A stretch of 64,000 bases of DNA, from assembly GCA_017562135.1 (NCBI GenBank), contig QEYB01001046.1:2790001-2854000 (forward strand), read 5' to 3'. The stretch's first letter is position 1, and each line of letters opens with the position of its first letter. This DNA is from Dipylidium caninum. Its lineage: Eukaryota; Platyhelminthes; Cestoda; Cyclophyllidea; Dipylidiidae. The notes beneath the pieces were generated by a model. That model was not told the origin of the DNA. It was given only the letters and a program-made list of their open reading frames with translations, and searched no databases. The translations under genes and the position numbers were made by a program. Positions 14,201 through 26,200 of this stretch are shown here, one piece after another.

Positions 14201-17200
14201 TCCACATTACTCCTTATTTTATTCTTTGAACTTCCAAATTTATTAGTTTGTTGATGGGAGAGACAAGCAAACATAAACGTGGTCTAGTTGGGGGAACATA
14301 GAGAAACACATTAGGCTGTCATCTTCCATAAACTCCACTTAGTCGAGTGAGAAAAATCACATATCCCCTCTTAATTCACGACTACCCCTCCTCGGCTTCT
14401 CCCTGCATCCGAGATTAGGTTGGATGCCTTTCCACTCACGAAAAATTTTATTTCCTTCTAACAAATTAGCACACACTTACTTGAATACAGCAGAAGCACA
14501 ATAGGCCCGCATCTCGAGAGGTGGGGCCGGGTTGCCTTGCATGCTAAGGTTTCATCTGCATAGTTACGAGGCCCCTCAGTCGCCAGGATGTTCATAAAAA
14601 AAGAATACTCCTTAGCCTGGAGTCTTCGAAACCACTATTGGGGCGGAGCGCTTAAGCCTCCACCACGGGTCGTGCAGATGAGGAGGAGACTGAGCAATCT
14701 TTCGGAAACAGTCGCCGGGTCAGTTGTAAAAGCACCGCAACACCAAAGCGCTGAGACGGGCAGGTTAGATCGACTCACAGAACACTGGAGATGGTCATGC
14801 AATTTTTCCTAAGTCGCCGTGGGCAGCAAGCGCGCCCACTTCGAGGTTTGTTGCTCCTAGTCTACTAAAGTGGCGTTTTATTTCGGAAATGTAGCCAGAG
14901 TCTCCTACCTTTCAGTCCTCTTTCTGTGTTTTGTCAAATCGTTTTTTTCATTCACAAGATGGCCATACACGATAAGTGGTAACTGCGCACATTAGTGCCA
15001 AATGTTTTTCGCTCACCCACCTGTGCCCAAGAGAGAGGTGATGACCAGCGAGTTTGTCAGCATTAACTCCGACATGAGTCAGGAAGTGGGGGATGCCGCC
15101 ATAATTCATCACGGGCATTATTTACTTGCTCCACCCAAGCCAGTCCGGCCCGTGAGACTCCCTCGAAAAAAGAACTGGCCCTCATGCCAGACAGGCAGAC
15201 AGGTAGCCCGTTTGCTCGGCTGGCCGGGCAGGGGCGTCGGCGGGGGTGGCAACGCATCCACACAAAAAACGGGACCTCGAGGCCGTCCCCTTCGTTAAAC
15301 GTGTGTGAGATGGCGTCAATGCTTCTCTCCCAATCGTGGCCGGTGTCGCCTCTCCCCTCCGCCTTGCGATGGGCGGACCATGTTCCTGCCTTGCGGATGT
15401 GCAGCTTCGCTAGCACTGCCCACGTCGACCGCATTTCCCACTCGGTTTATTCACCTTTTCGCACCGTGGCTCCGAGGCCCCCTTTTTTCACTTAATTTGG
15501 CAAGGGAGTGTCAAAATGAAAGATGGGGTTGGAGGCTTAAGTGTCTAAAAGCCAGCCACCCTCTTCTCTCCCCCACAACCTCCTAGTGTGGCTTTTCCAG
15601 CATTAGATGACTTAAACGCTTCTGCCCAAAGTTGAGGGCCTGATCTCAGCACCGCTCCCACTTTCCGAGGCACCTCAGCCAGCATTTGAAAAAGAGGCAG
15701 AATTTAAATAAAGGAGCCATTTCCTCTGGAAAGTGGCCCTTTGACAAACGGTGCTGTACAGCGCTCCTACTGACATCCACGTAACTTTATGACGCTTCTC
15801 CAAGTTTCTCCAAAGAAGCAGATTGGCTGACACCCTAGCAAACTTTTGCACTAGTCCACTGCAATATTTATGTGGGTTGGAATCCGAAAAAGCCCAATCC
15901 ATCTCTGCAAGCCTAATGCTGGTAAATAAAGGGGAGAACTAAATGAGCCGCGAAATCTCCTGTTTGTGTGAGGGTTAACCCACCATACTCATTCTATCTC
16001 AGCGGGCCGAGTACCAAGAAAGAAAGATTCATTCTGCATAATGCATCATCGGCAGACGCAACCCTCTGTCGGACATTGTGGAATAATTATTCCTTCTTCC
16101 TTAGGTAAATAATTTATTCCGCCCTCGGACGATTACCCTTTTGCTACCGTCAAAAAACAATATATAGATGGAGACGGCACGAGAGTCCTCTCTTTATTTT
16201 CCCTCTTCTCAAGATCGTCGCCTCCGATCCTGACGCCGCGGAAAACGCCAGTCTTGTCTACCGAATTCGCGCCGGCGACCCTTTCGACCTCTTCCAACTA
16301 GATCCACGAGGGGGTGAGCTTTCAGTGGCCAAGGACTACAGTGGTACTGGCCAGTATATGGGCCAGTATCTGCTCTTCCTGGAAGCCGCGGACCGGGGAA
16401 CGCCCAGACGCTCCAGCGAGGCACAGCTCCTTGTTCACGTGGACGACTCGGAACCGCTCGGTCGTGTGGAACGAGACATCTTCGGCTTCCCCATCCGCTC
16501 GTCGGGTCGCACAGGCGGCAGTGGGGCGAGTGGGGCGGGCAGTCGCAGCATGAATCTCTACATCATCGCCGCAATTATTGTCGCTTCGTTTGTCATCTCC
16601 AGTGTTCTTTTGGTGGCCATTTGTCTGGTGGTGCGCAGAGCGAGGTCGACCGAACAGAATGACAGAAGAGGAAGTCGATACTGTGCAGGTGGAGGTGGCG
16701 GCATCGGCGGCGGAGGCCTTCATAACGGATCAGTCTTCCACGACACCAGCCTAGGAAATGGTTATCTGAAACCATTGCCTTTGTCTCTGGCCCAGACAAA
16801 GTTTACGACTTGTGATCCCCTGGAAGAAGGTGAGTTAATTCGTAAATTAACAGTAAACATCCCAATCGGGCTAAGACGGCTCTCTAGGCAATCAGAGAGA
16901 TTTTCTTTATTTTGTTGGCATTTCACATGGTTACGTCTGGCCTATTTTGCTTGTTACTGCCCTTATTTACTAAGGAGTAATTCTTATTGCCCACCTACTA
17001 AAGTTGCTCTTTTTGTTGCAAAGACGGTGAAAATCTCGTCTTCTCATGAAGCCACTAAATTATTTTCTAATCCATACAATGGCAATTGGCGTGTTCTCAG
17101 GCATTATACGATCTTCCTTGTCCCCATGTACTGCTCACTCTCCGGGTAAAATTTCGGTGCGGACCTCGTCCTGTCGGTTGAGGAGCCGCGAGGGACTGGG

Positions 17201-20200
17201 GTGCTGTGCCCCGAGTGTGGGCGGGCTGGGAGCACCGTCTGCTGCGAGCAGTGGGCAGAGTCGCCTGTTCGCCCAACTCCTCGTCCCCCACTGGTGCACC
17301 GACTGTGCGGGTGCCTTGGAGTCCAGCAGCTTCATCGACAGGCGTGTTACGCAGATGTGTAACAACCTTGCAGTTGACACTGACATCGCACGTATCGTTT
17401 CACTCGTTACACACTTAGGGAAGTCAATGCTTTTCTCAGAAGCGTCAAAAGAGAAGCGTGTTACATCTTCTGTCATTTTTCCCCATTGATCGCACAACTA
17501 CTCACGCTCCCGGTCGTCTGACATTTAAGTGGACGTCTAATTATTGAATTATAACACAATACCATCTGCCGAAATCTTCGTTCCATCTCACTTTCCACGC
17601 GGAAAAGGCCATCTGCGCTGCGAGTCCACGCTGCGATGAAGGAGACAGCAAAGTCGCCAGAAGTTACTTCTTGCAGACGAGAAAATACTGCGCCGTTAAA
17701 GCTAAGCAATTGAGGAAAAGGCTACCACTCGCTGGTCAGGAGGCGACAAGATCTATTCGCTTCAGGTCCCCGCGACTTGCTGAAAATATGGGACTGGGAA
17801 TGGTTGTCGCCTTTCCACACCTTTTCTCCCCTCACGCTTCTCCATGCCGCGTGTATTTTCAATCACTCCCACAGTTTGGATTAGTTGAAAGTATTTTGAA
17901 ATGTAAAAAATTAAGACGTCCGTAACTTCTGCAAATGCCGGAATCGAAATTGCCCGCTCGGCACTTTGAGGTTGGACTGCCTTTTTGGACTCGTCCGGTT
18001 GCTTGAATTGGGGGATTTTTAAAGAATAACCAGATCCCAGTCCAGCGTACCAAAGGAAGATATACACAACCCATCATCACTGACATTTCTAAAACTATCC
18101 TAATGCCGGCACCATGGAAAGCGTCTACTTCAAGCAACGCAGCCGAGGATGTTGTGAACCGCCACACCGTTCCCCTCGCCTCCCATCACCAAGGCAGTAC
18201 CTGCACTGCGCCCTACACTTCGCGTATTCGCGCCTTTTTGTACTGAAGTCTGTGTAGGAACGGCCATTGCTCGAGGGAATTCTGGCTTGAGCCGACCTGG
18301 GACACCACGGACGTGGCGCTGTGAGGGTTATAGGACAGCCTTGAGATTAACCACACTCCTGGATATTCCCATGGTGCAAAAAAGGCAGTTCCCGACCGTG
18401 CCGAGGGGCCTCTAGCACGCTAACGCGGACACTCCTTCATCCTCGGCCAGTGGAGGCATATGCCGGCGCGTACGGAGACTTTTAATTTAAGAGCTTGAGA
18501 CCACAACGTGGCCCACGTTCTGCGGTATCATCTGCCTGAACGGCTGTGCTGCCGTCTAAAGGCTGCTCGAAGCGCCGGGGAGAAAATTCTGTTCTGCGGG
18601 AGACCCTCCCTCTGCGTGCACTCGCCACTAAATATCAACACATTCCTGACTGCATCATTGTGCACTTGTGTGTCGTTTGATACATTCTCGTCCCGCAAAT
18701 GTTCCACCAAGTGAAACAGGCAATATAACCACTGAGGCTGTTGAGAACAATAGCCGCTCAAGTTTATCGCCCTCTCAAGGGGGCTCCGTCGCCGGCATAG
18801 GAGGCTCTTTGCCCCTATTCTAACCCGCCTATCTTGCATCTTCAGTACTGGACCCGCCGAAAGCCCATTCCCTCAGTTGAAATCTCCGTCCCTCCCCTAC
18901 GCTTTCGAAGGGGGGCGCCCCGCTGCGCTTGGCGGACGGAGAGTGCGAGGAACTGGTATCGTAGTTGGCATGATTTCTACCTAATTTTAACCGTGTTTTG
19001 GGTGGTTAGCAGACCGCGGAGTACCTCGTCGGTTATGACAGACGCAGAGACCACTTGGGATCTGCTCCAGCCGGCCTCGGGAAATGATTTTAGCGTCCTT
19101 ATTAATCAAGAGGTAGGCGTTTCCTGAGTTAAGAAGTCAGAGGCATCTTGATAAGGGGAGCGGAATTGAGTCGGAACGCCGAGCGTTGTTTTCTCACCTC
19201 ATCCTCCTTTTTCTCTGACTTTAAGAATGCTTTTTCAGACCGCTTTTTAAACTTTTGGTTGTCATATGATCAAACAGGTTTTCAAGGTTATTTTTATTAT
19301 GACTCTCTCAACTTCCGTCCCGTTCCTTTAATTCGTGTATAATTAATCGCTTTCACCCCTTTTTAACTTTCAATTAACTAACGGAAAGAAGAACGCTCGC
19401 CTTGTAGTAAGTGGCTTCGCATTAACACAATGCCGCACTTTGTGTGGCGTAGAGTAAATTACTAAAATAGCCTGCAACTGGATTCACCGGAGGCTCTCCC
19501 TTGTGTCCGATGCCTTTGACTGCTTCGTTCGTGGACGTAGTTGTCACTTGTCAGCCTCCTAATTAAAGACAAGGGCGGCGATCTCGATGGTTTAATAGCG
19601 CGTTCGGCATGGCGGCGAGATTTTGTCTCGGATAAGCCAGGCAGCATCTTTTCTACGTCTGTGGACGCATCTGGTCACAACTTCTAATCGAACATCTCCT
19701 ACACTATTCGATTTTCCGACTTATCCATGTTTTGAGGGAGATGGCAGTTCGAGAGAATGTTTCTCGTGATTTTTCATGGCTGCCGCATACTGTTTTCGTA
19801 GCCAGATCAGGAATATTTTCTAGCTGAAACAGTCGGGTTAATTGAACAAACTGAGAGGAGGTGTTTATGAAGAAGTGGACTTCAGAAATTCGGATCCCGA
19901 CCGGTGGTGAGCGGACGGCATAACCGCGGGGCCAGTAAGGCTGGGGGGACTTCTTCTCCTTCACGCCACGCCCCCATGCCACCGCCGGATTGGCGTTAGG
20001 AGAGTCAACGCCGGGTAAACTGTTCTGGGAAACTAATGCACAGGAGACTTCTTGGGGCGAAGTTGCCCGATTTGCCATCGCGGTCACCGGTGGTGCTAGT
20101 GAATTTGCGCGGACTCAGATTAGGCCCGAAGCCGCGCCCCAAACACCACGGACCCTCGTTATCGCGCGGCTTTTCGGTTCAAGGTGTTGTCACCTCAGCC

Positions 20201-23200
20201 GGCCTAAGCGAGCAGACCGCCCATCAGCGGGCGAACGGCGTCCCACATGAGTAGATAGATTGCTTTCAGCCATGGGATGACGGAACATGGGACGAGGTCA
20301 GGCGGTCTCGGCACCAACTCATGGCAGGTGGTAGCAGGGCAGCATCCGTGCTGGCTGGACGGGGCGTCTTGCGACACCGAACAAACCGCGGGGAGCCAGG
20401 CGTAAGTAGTCCTGAGCAGTTGGGCACCGGTCAGTCAGACGTCGCATCCACATCCACGGTAGCAATGGTCTGTGACGCGCTGCTTAAGCCTCTGTGGCTA
20501 ATGGGCGGAGAAGAACGATGAGTCGCCCCTGTGAAGAAGGGTCTGGCCAATCTGTGTATGACTGAGGTAGCGTCTGCCACGCACTGCTGCACAGGCGTTG
20601 GCGATAGTCGGATGTGGCGAGGTTCGCCAAATATGCTCAGGTTCTCGTATGAGCCTGAATTCGTCTCCAGCCGCCGGCAGGAGGCTGGTGAGGAGGACTT
20701 GGCATGGCGGTGTGAGCGCCTCCAGCGCACCGCCGTCTGTAGGAAAGTGGAGAGGCGTCTTGGCTGCCAGGGGTAGAAGGTAGCTGTCAGAAGATTTTCC
20801 ATGCAATAAACGCCACTAATGCCTAATTCCACAACATTGCAGACCTCTCGGAAGCCAATTTTTCCTACCTGACTCCGCAACCGAGCAATGGGGGCTTCGT
20901 CTACGAAGAGTCACTGGGCTTCCACTCTCCACCGTTCTGCTCGGCAGGGGGCAACGCGACTCTTTTGAAGGAGGTTACTCCAGCGCCGGTTTCCTCTTCG
21001 GGCGCTGCATTGCCACCGTCACAACTTCTGGCGGCCTCCATCAATACCGGGGCTGACGGCTTCATCCGACTCTCCTGCCTCCCTGCTAAACAGGCTCAAA
21101 CGCTGCCCGATGCAACTTCTTCGGCTCTAAGAAGCTAGTGAGTTGGGGAACCGGTTCAGATTACCTTTTTCGAGGAAACCATAAGGGTCAGAAATGGCTG
21201 CCCAACATAAGCCATCCTGCCTGTTTCCGTCCCTCCTCTCTTTCCTGACACTCTCAGTTTCTGTGAGAACTGAGCTCCAGATTTCCTCATTGTCCCACTC
21301 ACTCCTCAGGGTCATGCACGGTGTAGCAGAGGTTGTAGGGGCAGCGGACAATTAGTCTCTTCCTGGATACGCTCGAGTTGCGCCTTCTTTACGTGGCTCC
21401 TGCGATACCCTGACGCGGCACCGTCGGTCACTCACATTGACCCTCGCCAAACCCCTGGAGGGGTCTCGTGCACCACGAACCTTCTTAGCCATTCGGAGCT
21501 GAAGGTGGTTCCCGCACCGCGTCTTTCATGCGCCTCCGCCAGGCGCTGGCCTCGTGTCAGCAAGTCAGGAGTCAGCGGAAGTCTGGCCGACCAGATGCTC
21601 GAGTGGTGCGTTGAAACTACCCCTGGCTGCAGTTTAATGCTCTCTGGCTCGGGCAAGTTTTTTCTTGCCATAGGAAAAGTTTCCTAAAGACAGGAAAAAG
21701 AGCTGCTGTAAGCCAGTGTAGAACGCGAAAGAATCCGTTGTAGGAAGGAGAAGAGTGCACTTTTTTCAGACCGAGCAATCTTTCGAAAATATGTCTTTTA
21801 GCATCACTGACTGTCAAGGTGGCACATACCTTTCTACTTATCCAAGTGGGTGCACTGAGAACTTGAGGGAAGGCACAAATTCCTCCTCAGTAGCCCTCAG
21901 ACATCATTCGCTTGTCCTTTTTATTCGGGTGCGCCATGGTCTTGCAATCCACTTCATAATGACCAAAATAAATGGGAGAAGTAAGGAAGATATCGTCTCT
22001 GCCTGCCCGCCGTTAAGGCATCTCCTTCATCGTTCGTTTCCAGAAGAAAGCGTTCCCGTTTCCGACCTTTCTAGACGGTTAATCCAGGAGGCGTGACATA
22101 CACTAGCGGATGAATAGTTGAAATTGCAGTGTTTTTTAGGTAAAGGGAACTCGAAATGGCATGGTTGCGATTCTAATCAAACTACCTACTGTCCAGCACG
22201 CGACAGCTTTAATCAACTCGTACTGCCACGGGCTTTAATAAGTTGAATTCGCCCTTGTGTCGCGTGCGTTGAGGCTCTGCCCCCTCGGGGGCCGTCGAAC
22301 GCCTCGGGCGGCGAATGCACCGAAGCGGACGGAGAGGCGGTCGGTCGGGCAGATCCACGCTTGCCTGTTGGACCGTGCCATTTAGACTTCCTGACACAAT
22401 GGCTGCCTCCTTCCTGCATAACAGATTTCCGTTTTTTATCCACCTCATTTTCCCGTCCATAGTTTGTTTACCGTGCGACTCCGCCAAATTTCGTGGTGAA
22501 GCAGAAAGTGCCTCTCAAAGTGGGGCACATTTTATCCGTTCATCCACGCAGCAAGCACACCATTTCCACCCGGACGGGACGATGCACTGTCATGACAGCT
22601 GGAATTTATTGCCTTTTTGACGACTGGCCATATGGTAACTTTCGGGTAAACTTATTTCCTCAGCTACTCAGTTTGCCCATGGACTAACAGACGTCCTCGT
22701 TGCCTTTTCGTTTCCTTCAGCAGGAAAGCACCCTTCTTTATTGCTGTATTTTTTAATTTTCTCAAAGCACCTTTTTAAAGAGAGTATTCATGCCCACCCA
22801 GCTGTCGGTGCCAGTAACCCTCACTTACGCCAGGGATAAGTGAGTTTTCTTGACACGAGGGCGCATTTGTTTCGAGTTTTCTGCCCCTCCTGAGGGATCA
22901 ACGGCGAGGCACTGCACCAGCTGCTGCATTTTTGAGCACAACCCATTCTAACTCGACGTTTCATTCTCCTCAACTTATCCACGCCATTTCGTGAATTTTT
23001 GTCTCGTTTTCCCTGCGGTCCCTCCACATTTCAACTCAAAATCTCCTCTCGCCGCGTCCGAATGGTTTTTGTCCATAATCTACGGGCAATCGTTTTAATG
23101 CTTCTCCACCTTTGTGCTTCCCTCGTCAGCGTGTCGGCGCATTTTTAAATTTCCTTTCGCCAAATGGCCACTAAGCTACTGGGGCGCACAATGGCATTAG

Positions 23201-26200
23201 CGTCCATAATCGGCAGCAGGTTCCACTCTGGGGCTGCTCACAGCTGCCCTGTCCCGGCCAGCACCCGCCCGACGTTTGCTTTGGCAAGCCTCCAGCGGTG
23301 CAGCACCGGGGGCAACCCCATCCCGCCCAGTCGCCTGATTCCGGCACTGTGGCCCTGTTCTGATGCCGGTCCAGACGTGTCCCCTAACGAGGCACATCCA
23401 TATGCTTGCGGCCACTTCCTCCGCCGCCCTTTCGCCCGCCCTCTCCCACTGCTCGCCTCACCTCCCCAGGCCCACCAATGAACTTCGGACGGGCACGCCG
23501 GTGTACGGTTCCCTCGTCCGCCTTAGTGCCATGCTCCGCTTCAGAGGAGCAACCAGTACTTGGTTGTCAATGTCTTGCTACAACAAGTACTTTGTCCGAT
23601 TCTATTAATTCTTTCACTCGGAATTAGTCATCCGCTGGTTGACAGTATGCTCTCGTTGTCTGAACTAACCGACTGTCAACACGCTAATGACTTGTCTTAT
23701 TCTGAGAATATTTCCGTGCTGGCGTGACTTTTGCGTAAAGACGATATGTTAAAGTCGGCATCATCCCCATTCGAGGAAGTCATCCCCCTCCCCTGCCTCG
23801 CCGCTCGAGATGACCGGCTCGTCGGCAGTTTTTCATTTTAATTAGTGTAAACAAGGGGTAATGCATTAAATTAACACTTGATGGGCCGACATAAATGACG
23901 CGTAATTTGTCGTATGAAGAGCCTTTTGACAGTTGGCTTCTGATTCGTTTTCGGGGCTGGTGAAAAGTGTCGCCGCTGCCTCGTGGACACCCACACGCCG
24001 TCTGACTCATTCGCGACGCAGGCGGTCCCGGTTTTTGACTCCACCGCCGAAATTCAGATGTCCGCACTTTTTGCCAGCGCTTTTCCTCTTGTTTGAACTG
24101 GAACCGCGGCGACTAGCTTCAACTTTAGATGTCAACAAAGGGCCGCAAAGTCGTAGATATGCAGCGTCTTAGTAGAGGCTGAGCGAGCAGTCTTGGAGCA
24201 CAATTTCATGCACCCCGCTAAACTTTCGTGATGGTCGAGCGTGCGACGATTCGTGGAAATGTGGAGAGACAGACTCGATACCTGCGCAGCGTGTTACGTA
24301 GGTGGGAAGTGCGCTGCATGAAACAGAAACCACCATTGCATTGGCATCTAAGTGAAGTGTCTGGCGCCCCAAAGTATTGGGGCATCTTCCCGCTGTACCG
24401 CTCCTCCTACCGCCTTGCAATAAATCGGTATGCCCAATCTGTTTGTCTCCTGGAGGCATCTACCGAGCGTGGTGGAAGTCAATGGCTCGATATCCTGACA
24501 GGAACACTGGTCTACAAAAGCGACGACCAATCCCAACAGTTGGTGATGTGATCTGCATAGGAAAGTGAAAAGCCCTGTAGCACCTTAAAGTAACGAAGTA
24601 GGGAAGCCGTCACCAAATGAGTCGCAAGTCCTTTCGGGGAGGAGGAGAGACGCGGTATAAGGATATGGAAGGAGACTTCGTGATAAGGAGAGATGAGTTT
24701 GGGGAGGAGGGAGTCGTGATTTCTGGAACACAAAGAGACCTCAGATATCCTGAGACTGCGCTATTTTACCTAACTGCATTGGGCATAATGAGGGAAGGCA
24801 ACTCGATTGTTCTGTAGCCCAGAAATCACGCCTAAGACCATAGATCCAGAGGGAAAGCGGTGGGAACAGTTCTGCAGTTGGGTGTCCATTCCGACCACGT
24901 CCGCCAAGGCCTATTGCCTAGGACGTTCAAATTCATCTTGCGCCTGATTTACCGCACATATGCGCATTTCAAGCAACTGTGGTGTACATTTGCTCAAGAG
25001 AGGCGAACCATTAGGCGTTCCTTTGCACTCCATGCAAAATGGAGCATTCATCATCAAACCATTAAGGAGGATTAACTCAGGTTTCCGATTTTACGATGGA
25101 CACGCCTTATCAGCGGTCGTCGATTCATCACCAGTGGAATGTGCCAATCCATCTTGCGCCTTGCTGGAGGGCGCTCGTTGCCACGACTGCTGTCCGCGAT
25201 GCGACTAGCGCCACATAGGCCACCTACTTTACACTTCTCCTCTTCTGCGAAGGTAGGCGCGAAGGCTGTCCCGAAGGCCGTGTTACACCGCAGGCGCACT
25301 TACCGGGACTGAGGACTCTTCAGTGGCTCAGCCCTTCTGCGCTGTTGTGATGGCGGAGGTTCTCTCGGCAGACCGATGCTCCCTCCGCTCTGCTCACGGC
25401 AATCGCTGCGGGCAGGGCGAGTAATTCACTTATGTGTGCAGTCCACTCCGTGGATTAATCGAATCAGGCTTATTGGCTGTTGTGATGGACCCGACAAAAA
25501 CGGCGTTTTTTTCCCCATTCCAACTTTCGCTGTGCCCAGGTCTCCTCGTCACCTGTCAACTCTAGCATCATAACATTGGAGGTAAAGAGAAAAAACGCTT
25601 CCTCACTCAGAAATGACATTTCCGTTGCAATTAGTCATGGAGTTTACGAAACTCGACCCTGTAAGTGAGGCTGGAGAGGTTTTTCCTCTCTCTAGTCTTT
25701 CCTGGAATTTACAAGTTAGTCTGCCAAATTCAAACTCTCTGCCCACCCCAAATCTGATCGGATAACGGAATGACCGGGGCTTCTCCGCTAATTTCAAAAA
25801 ATGCGATGAATACTCCTTCCCTCCTACCTTCGAGTTTCCCTGTTTCGTGCACAAATTTTGCTTCTGACCAAATCAGAAAGCTAAGCAACGTAGTGAACAC
25901 AGGCTGTCCGTGGTAAGTTCACTCACCTCCGAGGAAGTGCGCCTAGTCTGTTTGAAAGATGGCACTCGGATGCCTTTGGACAACTGTGAGTGCTCCTACG
26001 TCTGCGTCTTATTTCACTATTACTGCTAACTGCTTTTGGCTAAATTTTAACTGGCACGTCTCAAAATAGCTGGTGAATTCGCCCTCTTTTCCTTTCTCTT
26101 TCTCTCTGTCGCGTTGGCCTTCCTTCATTTTCACTCGTCACAGCACCATTCTGCCTGGTTTCAGCTGTAACTTCGACCTTAGCATGGTCATCACTTCGGC

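Larger units (their letters stand above)
8204..16213 (+). other. protocadherin intron, about 8.0 kb
   Basis: Bounded by a GTAGGT donor and a strongly pyrimidine-rich acceptor ending in AAG. No exon-like frame with family similarity was recognised inside on either strand. It contains a G/A purine tract (8872-8931) and a GC-box-like G-rich cluster (13589-13611). Confidence 0.75.
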